Origin: a virus
Virus record (IMG/VR): IMGVR_UViG_3300028423_000645
Coordinates: 1 to 26,411 of that record
DNA: 26,411 nt
Strand: one strand, 5' to 3'
Shown here: positions 13,712 to 23,050 of the stretch, one piece after another
Numbering within the stretch: the first letter of the stretch is position 1
Layout of the letters: every line of letters starts with the position of its first letter
Translations under genes and position numbers: made by a program
The notes under the pieces: model-generated
What the model was told of the DNA's origin: nothing
Database searches by the model: none
What the model saw: the letters and a program-made list of their open reading frames with translations, nothing else

Positions 13712-14914
13712 ATGAATATAGAAGAGTTAAAGAATAAACCAACCGATCAGTTAAACAAAGAAGAAGCAGAGCTCCTCATACAACATTATGAGGATCTTTC
13801 GGCCAAGTATACTGCATATGAACAAGCAGTAAAGGTAACTCTAAACTCTATCTATGGTGCATTTGGTAATAAGTGGTTTCACTTCTTTAACCTAAACATT
13901 GCAGAATCAATCACATTACAGGGACAGGACGCAATTTTATACTCTGAAAGTATATTAAATAAGTACTTTCAAGAATTCTTTCATAAAGACACTTTAGTAC
14001 ATGATAAGTTTAATATTAAAGTTAGGCATCAACTTGAAAGACCATCTGTAATTTATATTGATACCGATTCATGCTATGTTCAGTTTGAGGAAATGTATAA
14101 TTCAATTGAATGGCTTGACGAAGAACTGCCAATCGATGCATTTATTATTGAATTATACAATTTCAGATTGAAAGATTATATTGTCAAGGCAATGGAAAAA
14201 TATGCCGAAAAAAGAAACACTGACAATTATCTAATATTTGAACTTGAAACCGTAGCGTATGGCGGTATTTGGATGAGTAAGAAAAAGTACATTCAAAATA
14301 TCGCATGGGACGATAAGCTTGAAGTGACTGATCGACATCCTTCACTTAAAAAGATTAAGACAATTGGATTTGATACTATTCAGTCATCAACTCCATCATT
14401 CGCAAGAGCTAAATTGGTTGATGCTCTTAAGATCTTATTTAAGAAGCATAAAAATCCAACTGCTGAAGATTTACAAGAGCTTGTTAACTTTATGAAGCAG
14501 GCCAAGACTGAGTTTAAATTAGCAGACCTTGACGATATTGCATTCAATAAGAGAACAAACAATATTGAAAAGTATATTGTTGATGATCAGATTGAATTAC
14601 AGTTTGGTCTTAAATGTCCTCCGAATGTCAAGGCTGCAGGATTTTATAACTATCTATTGAATAATAACAAAAAATATAAGAACAAATATAAATTAATTGG
14701 TAATGGTGAGAAGCTTAAGATTTATCATGTTAAAGGTAACTTAAGCGATACCTTTGCATATATGCCAGGTGAACATCCATATGAGTTTGCACCTCCAGTT
14801 GATTATGATATGCAATTTGAAAAGTCAATGATTGACCCATTAAATCGCGTTTTAAAAGCAATTGGACTACAAACACTTGATACTAATCTAATTTATGCTT
14901 CGGCACTATTTTAA
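13712..14914 (+). CDS. 43: DNA polymerase gp43, C-terminal half (palm motifs B and C, thumb)
   Basis: Completes the family B polymerase. Motif B KVTLNSIYG (residues 41-49), motif C YIDTDS (115-120, catalytic D117 and D119), KKKY (195-198 approximately, DNA contact in the palm) and a thumb region follow. It begins with about 40 residues of fingers helix, so the break lies in the tip of the fingers. It has its own ATG one base after the clamp stop. The last residues, YASALF, resemble the hydrophobic C-terminal clamp-binding tail of T4 gp43. No intein or homing-endonuclease motifs are present at either break end, so the parts most likely assemble as two subunits. The upstream half is at 8000-9400. 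Confidence 0.92.
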   Translation: MNIEELKNKPTDQLNKEEAELLIQHYEDLSAKYTAYEQAVKVTLNSIYGAFGNKWFHFFNLNIAESITLQGQDAILYSESILNKYFQEFFHKDTLVHDKFNIKVRHQLERPSVIYIDTDSCYVQFEEMYNSIEWLDEELPIDAFIIELYNFRLKDYIVKAMEKYAEKRNTDNYLIFELETVAYGGIWMSKKKYIQNIAWDDKLEVTDRHPSLKKIKTIGFDTIQSSTPSFARAKLVDALKILFKKHKNPTAEDLQELVNFMKQAKTEFKLADLDDIAFNKRTNNIEKYIVDDQIELQFGLKCPPNVKAAGFYNYLLNNNKKYKNKYKLIGNGEKLKIYHVKGNLSDTFAYMPGEHPYEFAPPVDYDMQFEKSMIDPLNRVLKAIGLQTLDTNLIYASALF

Positions 14915-14924
14915 TAAAACTATT

Positions 14925-15077
14925 ATGGAAAATTTAGAACAACAGATTATCGATTTACGTAAAAAATACCCTAACGATGCACAGCTTGGAGAACAGGTTA
15001 GAGCGTTAGCAGGGTCTTTAATAAGAAGTAAAGAAAAAGATCAAAAGGAAACACAGCAAAAAAATGATCGATCTTAA
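14925..15077 (+). CDS. Small highly charged protein of unknown function (50 aa)
   Basis: Helical, charged protein starting MENLEQQIIDLRKKYPND. I chose the ATG at 14925, after the polymerase stop, over an in-frame upstream start at 14895 that would overlap the polymerase gene. It overlaps the next gene by 14 bases. No family recognised. Confidence 0.55.
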   Translation: MENLEQQIIDLRKKYPNDAQLGEQVRALAGSLIRSKEKDQKETQQKNDRS

Positions 15078-15264
15078 TACATTAACACCAGAACAGAGAG
15101 AAATTGTAAAGGAGTACCAAACAATTCACTCTAGGCTTTCAGCACTTGAAGATGAAATGAAAGATTTGAGTACAGAGGCAAATAAGCTAATGGAACAGCT
15201 GAAAAGGCTCCGTAAAAAAGATAAAAATATATTTGAAAATTATGGCAAAGAAAAAGGAATTTAG
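15064..15264 (+). CDS. Small coiled-coil protein of unknown function (66 aa)
   Basis: Residues 10-52 form a heptad-like coiled coil (SRLSALEDEMKDLSTEANKL). The Lys-rich end overlaps the start of uvsX by about 23 bases. Position between polymerase and recombinase genes suggests a replication or recombination accessory, but no family is recognised. Confidence 0.6.
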   Translation: MIDLNTLTPEQREIVKEYQTIHSRLSALEDEMKDLSTEANKLMEQLKRLRKKDKNIFENYGKEKGI

Positions 15265-16351
15265 TTTTGATGACATTAATGCAGAATTAGCTAGTTTAAA
15301 TCCACTAGGTTCTGTAATGTCAAATTCAAGTTTTAGTGATGTTACTGAGTGGATTGACACTGGTAACTATCATCTTAATGCATGTGTCAGTGGATCTCTT
15401 TTTGGAGGCTGGCCAAACAATAGATCATGTTCAATTGCAGGGCCTTCGGGTACTGGTAAAACATATTTAGTACTTAACTCAATTCGCAGGGCAATTGATA
15501 TGGGTTACAATGTAATCTTTTATGATTCTGAGGCTGCAGTTGATAAAACTCTTATGAAGAAATTTGGGATTGATACTGACAAGGTTAACTATCAACCAAT
15601 TAACACGGTCCAAGAGTTTAGGTCTTCAGTAACTACGATCACAAAGAGAATGCAAGAGGCAAAGAGAACAGGTGCTGATCTACCGAAAATGATGATTATT
15701 CTTGATTCTGCAGGTAACCTTGCAACTCAAAAGGAAATTAACGATGCGGTTTCAGGTTCTGAGAAATCAGATATGACGCGTTCAAAAATATTAAAGTCAA
15801 TCTTCCGTATTATTATGACTCCCCTCGCTGACTTGAAAGTACCATTTATATTTACAAACCATACATATCAAACACAAGACTTTATTAGTCGACAAGTTGC
15901 AGGTGGCGGTACAGGGCCAGAGTATGCAGCTTCAATCGTTCTTTTCTTAGGTAAAGCACAGTTAAAGGATTCTTCCGGTGAAAAGGCAGGTATTGTTGTT
16001 GCGGCCAGACCGAACAAAAATAGATTTGCTAAACCAACAAACATTAAATTCCATTTGCACTATACCGAAGGCATGAATCGATACGTTGGTCTTGAACAAT
16101 ATATTGATTGGGAAGATATTGGAATCACAAAGGGAGTCATTGAAAAGGGTGAAAAGATTCCTAAGAAAACAGCACGTAAATGGATTTGTAAGCATCTTGA
16201 CCATACTGTATCAAACTCAGAATTTTTTACAGAAAAGGTGTTTACACAAGAAATCCTTGAAAAAATAAACGAAAAAATACAACCAATATTTAACTATAGT
16301 ACTGAGGTAGAATTCGACTATGAAGAGTTAATGGAAGAAACAAAAGACTAA
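15242..16351 (+). CDS. uvsX: UvsX recombinase (RecA/Rad51-like)
   Basis: Forms filaments on single-stranded DNA and carries out strand exchange for recombination-dependent replication and repair. Walker A GPSGTGKT at residues 67-74; Walker B in MMIILDSAG; the AGGTGPEYAASIVLFLGKA segment is the DNA-binding loop and following strand of this family. Length 369 aa (T4 UvsX 391). The ATG at 15242 (MAKKKEFSFDD) is preferred to an in-frame TTG at 15233. The first residues overlap the end of the small coiled-coil gene. Followed after 30 bases by helicase gp41, as in the T4 uvsX-40-41 region but with no gene 40 between. Confidence 0.9.
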   Translation: MAKKKEFSFDDINAELASLNPLGSVMSNSSFSDVTEWIDTGNYHLNACVSGSLFGGWPNNRSCSIAGPSGTGKTYLVLNSIRRAIDMGYNVIFYDSEAAVDKTLMKKFGIDTDKVNYQPINTVQEFRSSVTTITKRMQEAKRTGADLPKMMIILDSAGNLATQKEINDAVSGSEKSDMTRSKILKSIFRIIMTPLADLKVPFIFTNHTYQTQDFISRQVAGGGTGPEYAASIVLFLGKAQLKDSSGEKAGIVVAARPNKNRFAKPTNIKFHLHYTEGMNRYVGLEQYIDWEDIGITKGVIEKGEKIPKKTARKWICKHLDHTVSNSEFFTEKVFTQEILEKINEKIQPIFNYSTEVEFDYEELMEETKD

Positions 16352-16381
16352 TCTTGTTTTTAATATTAAAATAAAACTAAT

Positions 16382-17698
16382 ATGCAATTCGGACAAGATT
16401 TTGAGAAAATATTCTTCCGCCTATCTCTAGAAAAGCCTAAGTACTTACAGGCAATTAAAACAGGTTACTATACATCTGAAGAGATTGACATCTTAAGCCA
16501 TTTGGCCAATAAATTCTACGTTAAGTTTGATGAAACTCCAGGTAAAGAGCAAATCAAACTTCTAGTACAAAATTATAAAAGAGCCAAGGAAAAGATTACT
16601 GATGGCATTCTTGATGTTATCTTTGATGTTGATCTTGCACAATATGACGAAGATTGGTTAATTTCAACAGCCGAATCCTGGATTAAATGGAGAACGTTTG
16701 ATACATCGTTAATTGATACTATTGAGTTTATTAAGACTACTCAAGTAACACCTGAGAATGCAGATAGCATTATTCAGAAGGTAAAGGGATTAATTAATGA
16801 TAGAAACAATATCTCATTTAATTCCGATCTTGGCCTTGACTTCTTTAATGCCGAAGATCACAATCAAAGAGAAGCAGAAAAGGTTAGCTCGGGCTATAAC
16901 TTTGTGGATCGCGTACTTAACGGCGGTTATGATAAGGGAGGTAACTTAGTAGTTTATGCGGGTGAGCAGAACATTGGTAAGTCAATCTATCTTGCAAATG
17001 ATGCTGCTAACTTTGTAAAGATGGGAGCTAACACTGTTGTAATTACGGCAGAGATGGCAGCACATAAATTTGTCAAGCGTATTGGTTCTAATCTTCTTTC
17101 TGTAAATATTGGAGATTATGCAGAGAAGGCAAAGAATCATGAATACATAAAAAGAAGGCTTGAAACGGTTGGTGATGGCTTTACGCCTCCTGGACAATTG
17201 TTCATCAAACAGATGCCAACATCACAAGCAAGCGTACTTGACATTGATGCATATTTAACACAACTTGAAGAAGAAAAGCAAATTAAGATCGGTGCAGTTG
17301 TAATTGACTATATTAATATCTTAGCAAATTATCGTAACCTAAATAGCGAAAACACATACTTAAAGATTAAGCAAATTGCAGAAGATTTAAGAGCAATGGG
17401 TCAGCGTCACGATTGGTTGATTGTGACTGCAACTCAGATTACAAGAAGTGGTTATAATTCAAGTGATATTACAATGAGTGATATTGCAGAATCAGCAGGT
17501 CTTTCACATACTGCCGATGTTATGTATGGAATTATTCAAGATGATTTGATGCGAGCAAATGATGAATATTGGCTTAAGATTTTAAAAATGAGAGATGGTG
17601 AAGGAAAGGGGACTAAATGTAAGCTAAATATTAATTGGAATTACATGAGATTAGTTGAAACTGACGAAATAACAAATAGCAACTTACACGGAATATGA
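16382..17698 (+). CDS. 41: Replicative DNA helicase gp41 (DnaB-like)
   Basis: Hexameric 5'-3' helicase that unwinds the lagging-strand template at the fork. The N-terminal ~150 residues are the helical domain; the RecA-like motor has Walker A GEQNIGKS (194-201), Walker B IGAVVIDY (D309), and the late motif TATQITRSGY with the sensor glutamine, followed by SAGLSHTADV. Length 438 aa (T4 gp41 475). Its TGA overlaps the next ATG. No primase gene (gp61) is visible in the window. Confidence 0.9.
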   Translation: MQFGQDFEKIFFRLSLEKPKYLQAIKTGYYTSEEIDILSHLANKFYVKFDETPGKEQIKLLVQNYKRAKEKITDGILDVIFDVDLAQYDEDWLISTAESWIKWRTFDTSLIDTIEFIKTTQVTPENADSIIQKVKGLINDRNNISFNSDLGLDFFNAEDHNQREAEKVSSGYNFVDRVLNGGYDKGGNLVVYAGEQNIGKSIYLANDAANFVKMGANTVVITAEMAAHKFVKRIGSNLLSVNIGDYAEKAKNHEYIKRRLETVGDGFTPPGQLFIKQMPTSQASVLDIDAYLTQLEEEKQIKIGAVVIDYINILANYRNLNSENTYLKIKQIAEDLRAMGQRHDWLIVTATQITRSGYNSSDITMSDIAESAGLSHTADVMYGIIQDDLMRANDEYWLKILKMRDGEGKGTKCKLNINWNYMRLVETDEITNSNLHGI

Positions 17699-18135
17699 TA
17701 GATAGAGATAAAATATTTGAAAATACATTTGACTCACCAGACTTTGAGATCTTACCAAACTTTTCATTTGACTTAGATCCAAGTTGTGCGGACTCAAGAT
17801 CTGAAGAGGAAAAGATTCATTATGAGCTAATTGCAGGTAAAATACATGAATTAATAACAAACTCAAGATTTGAGCAATTCAATGAAATTGATGAGCATGG
17901 CAGAAATACAAAACTAAAAAAGGTTGAAATTAACGAGGTATATGGTTATATCGTCGATGAAATGGTACAAAATTATAGTCGTATCGATATATTTAGCGAA
18001 CTGTGTACGTATTTTGATGTTAACCCAACTAAGTTTTATAATTCATTATCAAACATATATAAAGAAGATTTAATCGAAGAGCTTGATTTAAAGACAGGCG
18101 TGCTTGAACGCAAGAATATTAAAAAATTGTTTTAA
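17695..18135 (+). CDS. Possible gp33-like late transcription co-activator
   Basis: 146 aa, acidic N-terminus, then an all-helical C-terminal part: EINEVYGYIVDEMVQNYSR followed by FDVNPTKFYNSLSNIYKED and a final KNIKKLF. The order (invariant helix, E-x-x-V-D-E-M-V, short-hydrophobic tail) resembles T4 gp33, which bridges RNA polymerase and the clamp; T4 gp33 ends LDFLL. Similarity is only suggestive. It lies between gp41 and gp47 with overlaps on both sides, so co-expressed with replication genes. Alternative: unrelated accessory protein of the replication operon. Confidence 0.4.
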   Translation: MIDRDKIFENTFDSPDFEILPNFSFDLDPSCADSRSEEEKIHYELIAGKIHELITNSRFEQFNEIDEHGRNTKLKKVEINEVYGYIVDEMVQNYSRIDIFSELCTYFDVNPTKFYNSLSNIYKEDLIEELDLKTGVLERKNIKKLF

Positions 18136-19241
18136 TGATCGATAATAACTCAAGTAAAAACGTAAACCGTGTGTGGATCTTGGGCGATTTACACTTTGGT
18201 GTTCGTGCAAACTCACAAGAATGGCTTGAAATTCAAAAGGATTTCTTTGAAAACCTATTTATTCCAACATTAAAGAAACATGTGAAACCGGGCGATGTTT
18301 TGATACAGGTTGGAGATACGTTTGATAATAGACAATCAATTAACATTAAGGTACTTAATTATGCAGTTGATATATTTGAACGACTCGGTAAGATCCTACC
18401 TGTCCATGTGATTGTCGGTAATCATGATATTTGGGCAAAGAAGTCAAATGACGTAACTTCAATTGATAGTCTAAAATGGATTCCAAATGTTCAAGTTTAT
18501 AAAGAACCAAAGGAATTAGATTGGAATGGAAGAAGGGTATTGCTAATGCCATGGAGAAGAGATGTTGACCATGAGGTTGAAACACTTACAGAGTTTCCAA
18601 ATGCTGAAATTATATTTTGTCATTCCGAAGTAAGTGGATTATACCTAAATGAAAAGGTTAAGAACGAACATGGCACAAGACCATCGACATATCGCAAATA
18701 CACTAGGGTATATAGTGGCCACATACATTATCGTCAAGAAAAGGAAAAGCTACTAATGGTCGGAACTCCATACGAATTGACGCGCTCAGACCGCGGTAAT
18801 CAAAAAGGCTTTGATCTTGTTGATTTAGATAACATGCAAGAGACTTTCTTTCCAAATGATATATCACCTAAATTCCTAAAATATAACATCACAAAGTTAT
18901 ATGATGTACCTCTAGGTGAATTTAAGGAGCAAATTAAGAATAACTTTGTTGATATATTCGTGCCAAGTAAAATTGCAGCATCAAGCGCACTTGGAGAACT
19001 AATCAATAAAATTCAAAACGTTGGTCGTAAGCTTGAGCCAAATATTTATCAAGACGATGACATTATTGACAAGGATTTTCATGACCTTGATGAAGAAATA
19101 TACAAAAACTATAACGTATTAAGTCTTTGTAATTCATATGTCGACAATTTACATTATGACGATGAGATGAAACAAAAGCTTAAATATAAGTTAAAACAAT
19201 TGCACGATCTTTGTGCATATAACCATGATATTGATCGATGA
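18135..19241 (+). CDS. 47: Recombination nuclease subunit gp47 (SbcD/Mre11-like)
   Basis: Metallophosphoesterase nuclease of the gp46/gp47 complex, which resects DNA ends for recombination-dependent replication and host DNA breakdown. All five motifs are visible: GDLHFG (D18, H20), VGDTFDNR (D61), VGNHDIW (N96, H97), CHSE (H163) and SGHIHYR (H196, H198), with two metal ions expected. Length 368 aa (T4 gp47 339). Starts with a TAATG overlap after the gp33-like gene and ends ATGA overlapping gp46. Confidence 0.93.
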   Translation: MIDNNSSKNVNRVWILGDLHFGVRANSQEWLEIQKDFFENLFIPTLKKHVKPGDVLIQVGDTFDNRQSINIKVLNYAVDIFERLGKILPVHVIVGNHDIWAKKSNDVTSIDSLKWIPNVQVYKEPKELDWNGRRVLLMPWRRDVDHEVETLTEFPNAEIIFCHSEVSGLYLNEKVKNEHGTRPSTYRKYTRVYSGHIHYRQEKEKLLMVGTPYELTRSDRGNQKGFDLVDLDNMQETFFPNDISPKFLKYNITKLYDVPLGEFKEQIKNNFVDIFVPSKIAASSALGELINKIQNVGRKLEPNIYQDDDIIDKDFHDLDEEIYKNYNVLSLCNSYVDNLHYDDEMKQKLKYKLKQLHDLCAYNHDIDR

Positions 19242-20908
19242 GAATAGATTCAATTGCATTTAAGAATTTTGCAAGTTATGGAAATGCAGTTCAAAGAATA
19301 GAATTTGAAAATGAATTCTCTGAACTATTCCTAACACTTGGTAAAAACGGACACGGAAAAACAACGATTGCAAACGCCATTATCTTTGCACTATACGGTA
19401 AAGTTGAAGGTGTAAAACTTGGCGACCTGCCAAATAGAATTAATCGTGAATTGTGGGTACAGATTAAGCTACGCTGTGGCTCAATGGACGTTGATATTGA
19501 ACGAGGCCTTGATCCTGGTATATTTACAGTTAAGATAAATGGGGTTGAATTTGATAAGGCAGGTAAAAAGAGCGTACAAGAGTACTTAGAAGAAGAGGTG
19601 TTCGGTATGCCATATCATGTATTCAAAAATATTATTATTCTTTCAATTAATGATTTTAAGTCATTCTTAACGATGAACAATTCGGATAAGAAACAAATCA
19701 TTGATAAGATGTTTGGCTTTTCTGTGCTTAATGAAATGCAACAAAAGATTAAAGAAGAGCGTAGAAACATTAAGGCAGATATTAGTGCATATGACGCAGA
19801 ATTAGCCCAGATTATGGATTCTATTTCTTCAGTTCGAGCTAAGTTAAATACTTTATTAGAAGAGTCTACGCAAAAGAATAAAGAAAAGATTGAAGAGCTA
19901 AAGGCAGAGCTTGTTGAATTAAATGAACACACAAAAGGGCTAAAGATTGAAAGTGACGAAATTACTGCACAGATTGGAAGCTTTAAAGATATGCACGAGG
20001 CTTCAAGAAGCAATGCATCTTCATTAAAACATGAAATAGAGTACCTCAAAAAGAAGATTGAATTATATGAGGGTGGCCATTGCCCAACATGTGAAACAAA
20101 GTTAGATAGTGAATGGCATTCTCAAAAATTAGATAAGTATCAGTCTCAACTATCACAGCATACTGCTGAGATTAGAAAGCAAAAAGAAATTATGGATGAT
20201 GCAAAGACAAAGGCTGATGCACTAAATATTCAAAAGAAAGATATTGAGTCAAGGGCTTCTCAGATTAAATACGATATGCAATCTCTAAAGAATGAATTGG
20301 TCAAGATTAAAGAGACCTCTGATGGCGATCAGTTTGAGCATTTAAAAAAGCTAATCGATGATTTTGAGGTTAAAGAGGCAGAAAAATCAAGTGAGTCAAG
20401 TAAGCTACAAAATGAATACCAATTTACTGAAATAATTGAGACTATTTTAGGTGAAGATGGTGTAAAAAACCTTGCAGTTAAGACTATCCTGCCAGGCTTA
20501 AATACAAATATTGCAGCCATGACTCAAACAATGCACCTGCCATTTCATATTAAATTTGATGAAAGGTTTAACTGTATTATTAATCATTTAGGTGAGGAGA
20601 TTAACCCAATGACTCTGTCAACCGGTGAGCGTAAGAAGGCAGACTTTATTGTCATTATTGCAATTATAAAAATATTGAAGCTGAGGTTCCCACAATTAAA
20701 TCTACTATTCCTTGATGAATTGTTAAGTTCAGTAGATGCAGATGGCGTACACAATATACTAAAGATTTTAAGTCAAGTAATTAAAGAGAATAAAATCAAC
20801 ACGTTCGTTATAAATCACTCAGTTTTGCCACATGAAATGTTTGATAAAAAGATTCAAATCTATCGAGAGAATGGCTTCTCAAAGCTCGATATTGAACGAA
20901 TTGAGTAA
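19238..20908 (+). CDS. 46: Recombination ATPase subunit gp46 (SbcC/Rad50-like)
   Basis: SMC-like ATPase partner of gp47. Walker A GKNGHGKTT at 35-43, a coiled coil of about 340 residues with a zinc hook CPTC (C282, C285) in the middle, ABC signature LSTGERKKAD, Walker B LLFLDELLSSVD, and a switch region with a final His (INHSVLPHE). Length 556 aa (T4 gp46 560). Ends just before a TATA-type late box, so it is the last gene of the replication block. Confidence 0.95.
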   Translation: MRIDSIAFKNFASYGNAVQRIEFENEFSELFLTLGKNGHGKTTIANAIIFALYGKVEGVKLGDLPNRINRELWVQIKLRCGSMDVDIERGLDPGIFTVKINGVEFDKAGKKSVQEYLEEEVFGMPYHVFKNIIILSINDFKSFLTMNNSDKKQIIDKMFGFSVLNEMQQKIKEERRNIKADISAYDAELAQIMDSISSVRAKLNTLLEESTQKNKEKIEELKAELVELNEHTKGLKIESDEITAQIGSFKDMHEASRSNASSLKHEIEYLKKKIELYEGGHCPTCETKLDSEWHSQKLDKYQSQLSQHTAEIRKQKEIMDDAKTKADALNIQKKDIESRASQIKYDMQSLKNELVKIKETSDGDQFEHLKKLIDDFEVKEAEKSSESSKLQNEYQFTEIIETILGEDGVKNLAVKTILPGLNTNIAAMTQTMHLPFHIKFDERFNCIINHLGEEINPMTLSTGERKKADFIVIIAIIKILKLRFPQLNLLFLDELLSSVDADGVHNILKILSQVIKENKINTFVINHSVLPHEMFDKKIQIYRENGFSKLDIERIE

Positions 20909-20912
20909 GATA

Positions 20913-20920
20913 TATAAATC
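20913..20920 (+). promoter_or_regulatory. Late-promoter-like box (TATAAATC) before the gp15-like gene
   Basis: TATAAATC, one mismatch to the T4 late element, 28 bp before the ATG at 20941 and in the intergenic gap after gene 46, where a switch from early/middle to late genes is expected. Confidence 0.55.
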
Positions 20921-20940
20921 ACTTAAAAAAATAAATTCAT

Positions 20941-21747
20941 ATGGCATCATATAATTTGCGGTTTAATCGCGATGATAGTGTGATTCGACACCTAATCATT
21001 GGTTTATTAGCAGATCTAAACGATAAGCTTAGCTTTCATAGACAGCTATCAAACGAAGAAAGAGTTGATGTTGATGTGCCATTCTATTATTCAGTAACTG
21101 GTGATGAAAACTTTTTAAGAGATAGCTTTTTGTTTTCAACCGCACAGGGTATTGATTGTGTGCCAGATAATAATGTTGCTGATGGTAATTATGATCAGGT
21201 TCCAAGAGGAGTCTTAAATATAACATCATTAAACGTTGATCCTTCTAAGTTGGTTAATAAGAGAAATCAAGGATTTTATGCTAAGTTAGATCAAAATGGT
21301 ACAATGCAGAGTTACATGGCAGAATTCGACATGATACCAATTGTAATAGGTGTTGATGTTAATATCGTACTATCGAGTCAACTTGACATTTTTAAAGTTA
21401 CTGAAGCAATCATTAAAAAAATGTATCGTTCAAACTATTACAATGTTGAGGTTGGTCACTTAGAGGAAGGGCTATATAGAATATCATCAGAGTATGCGGT
21501 ACCCGATGACTATTCAATGGAGAGGCCAGTTGAATTTGGTTTTGGAGAAAAGGAAGACTTTAGAATTACGTTTGCACTTGAAATTAATTCATTTATTCCA
21601 TCATTTGACTTTAGCACTGAGAGACATGCGGGTAATAGAATGTTTGAAATAGGTAGTGTTGGAAATAATGGCAGCGGAAAGACCTCAGCATCAATTCTAG
21701 GAGATAATTATAGCGTTACCGGTAGGGACCTTCCATTTAAAGAATGA
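20941..21747 (+). CDS. 15: Probable proximal tail sheath stabiliser / tail terminator (gp15-like)
   Basis: 268 aa (T4 gp15 272). In T4 this protein caps the tail tube and sheath for joining to the head. The pattern fits along the length: a helix then LNDKLSFHRQLSNE followed by VDVPFYY and an acidic stretch (T4: SNIQIKRQLESG, IRVPITY), then MIPIVIGVDVNIVLSSQLDIFKVTEAIIKKM (T4: a long strand-helix segment of the same kind), and a late RITFALEINSFIP (T4: EWSLTFEVNGWMYP). Recognition is by pattern, with no catalytic signature to confirm it. It begins the late gene block and has its own late-type box. Confidence 0.6.
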   Translation: MASYNLRFNRDDSVIRHLIIGLLADLNDKLSFHRQLSNEERVDVDVPFYYSVTGDENFLRDSFLFSTAQGIDCVPDNNVADGNYDQVPRGVLNITSLNVDPSKLVNKRNQGFYAKLDQNGTMQSYMAEFDMIPIVIGVDVNIVLSSQLDIFKVTEAIIKKMYRSNYYNVEVGHLEEGLYRISSEYAVPDDYSMERPVEFGFGEKEDFRITFALEINSFIPSFDFSTERHAGNRMFEIGSVGNNGSGKTSASILGDNYSVTGRDLPFKE

Positions 21748-21757
21748 AACTAGGATA

Positions 21758-21765
21758 TATAAAGA
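21758..21765 (+). promoter_or_regulatory. Late-promoter-like box (TATAAAGA)
   Basis: TATAAAGA, 26 bp before the ATG at 21784, in the 36-base gap after the gp15-like gene; same spacing as the other late-type boxes. Confidence 0.5.
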
Positions 21766-21783
21766 AAATCATAAAATAATAAA

Positions 21784-22986
21784 ATGGCAACATTAAGCAA
21801 AAATATTTTTACAGTTTGTCTTAAGGAGAATAATGTAAGCAGGGTTTATTCTGCAAATAGATTCTTTGAGATCAACGAAGATACTGTTACTTTAACAAAT
21901 CCATCGAGACTAGAATCAACACTTGCATGGGCACTTGAAAACTTTACAATCAACGAAAATGGTATTGAATTCTACTATGACATTAAGGCAAATTCAATTA
22001 AGCATTTTGTAACTTCTATTTCTGAAGAGTTACAGAAAGATAAATTAGAAGAGTCAGTTGCAAATCAACAAGAGTTAGCAGATCTTAATGAAAATTTAAG
22101 TAATGTTAAATCTCTTAGAAAGGAACACAAGCTTGCAAATAACGAAGTTGCTATCTCTGAAGCTGATTCAATGATTGCTTCGCTTGAAAATAAAATTCAA
22201 GAACTAAAGAAATCTGCAACATATGTTAAATATTCGTTTGACGTAAATGAAAATAAAGCATATGCCAATAATAGAGAGGTTGTACTTGAAGATTTTGCAG
22301 ATCAAGCATTTGCAACAGGACATATTAGTTACAAAAATAAAGACATTTTAACCGCGTTTGAAATTGCAGCTAAAAACTTTAATGGATTTACAGTTGTTGA
22401 AAACTTAGTTGAAGTAATTGATGGCGACGTTAAGTATTCTACATTTAGAGTAGCAGATAAGGGTTATTCGTTTAGAAATAATACAGGCGCAAAACTTGAA
22501 GAGTTTAGAGAATTTTCACCAATTGCAACAATTGATTATATTGTTGAAAGGACAGGTAAGGATCTTTCATTTCTATTTGAAGATATATTGACATCAAAAG
22601 AAGAGTTGAAGTCTAAAATTGATGCGAAATTGCAAGAGACCTATGAGTTAATCGCATTCTTAAAGGACCAGAAAAATATCTTAGCCGATGCAAACAAAAA
22701 TATTATGGAAATTAAAGAGGCTGATAAACTAATTAATGGTGAAATTGCAAAGTTTGAAGCCATTGTTAGAATTTTAGAAAACGATGAACTAACCAAAAAT
22801 GACGGTTACATGAATGCTACACTAGACGCTGATTATGATGGAGCCCCTGAAGGAACACAAGTTAAAGTTGACGCTTTAGATTATACGTCAGCATCAAAGG
22901 ATGATATGATTACGGTTATGGTTAAAGAAGAACCAATGAAAGTAATTAAGAGACATATTAATCTGAATGCTGATGATTCAATTTAA
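21784..22986 (+). CDS. Coiled-coil late protein of unknown function (400 aa)
   Basis: No family recognised. Residues about 78-145 and 270-335 are Lys/Glu/Leu-rich with long helical stretches that may pair as coiled coils (for example QELADLNENLSNVKSLRK, and LKDQKNILADANKNIMEI). The regions between are mixed, and the last 60 residues are acidic and probably beta-rich. It is the last gene before a strong terminator and has a late-type box upstream, so it is probably a structural or assembly protein made late. No signal peptide or membrane segment. Confidence 0.6.
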   Translation: MATLSKNIFTVCLKENNVSRVYSANRFFEINEDTVTLTNPSRLESTLAWALENFTINENGIEFYYDIKANSIKHFVTSISEELQKDKLEESVANQQELADLNENLSNVKSLRKEHKLANNEVAISEADSMIASLENKIQELKKSATYVKYSFDVNENKAYANNREVVLEDFADQAFATGHISYKNKDILTAFEIAAKNFNGFTVVENLVEVIDGDVKYSTFRVADKGYSFRNNTGAKLEEFREFSPIATIDYIVERTGKDLSFLFEDILTSKEELKSKIDAKLQETYELIAFLKDQKNILADANKNIMEIKEADKLINGEIAKFEAIVRILENDELTKNDGYMNATLDADYDGAPEGTQVKVDALDYTSASKDDMITVMVKEEPMKVIKRHINLNADDSI

Positions 22987-23013
22987 GATCCTATTCTTAG
23001 AATAAGACTATAG

Positions 23014-23043
23014 AGGCCAGTTGGAAACAATTGGCCTTTTTTT
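23014..23043 (+). terminator. Strong Rho-independent terminator with GAAA tetraloop
   Basis: Ten-base-pair stem AGGCCAGTTG (23014-23023) with CAATTGGCCT (23028-23037), GAAA loop, then a run of T to 23043; one G-T wobble. It ends the gp15-like/coiled-coil late unit just before gene 55. Confidence 0.9.
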
Positions 23044-23050
23044 CGTATAA

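Noticed and set aside
9300-13760. Split intein or group I intron with homing endonuclease as the cause of the divided polymerase
   Set aside because: No intein splicing residues, no HNH, GIY-YIG or LAGLIDADG motif, and the two halves begin and end with ordinary start and stop codons.
15233-15241. TTG start for uvsX
   Set aside because: The ATG nine bases downstream gives the natural MAKKKEF start, and other genes here mostly use ATG.
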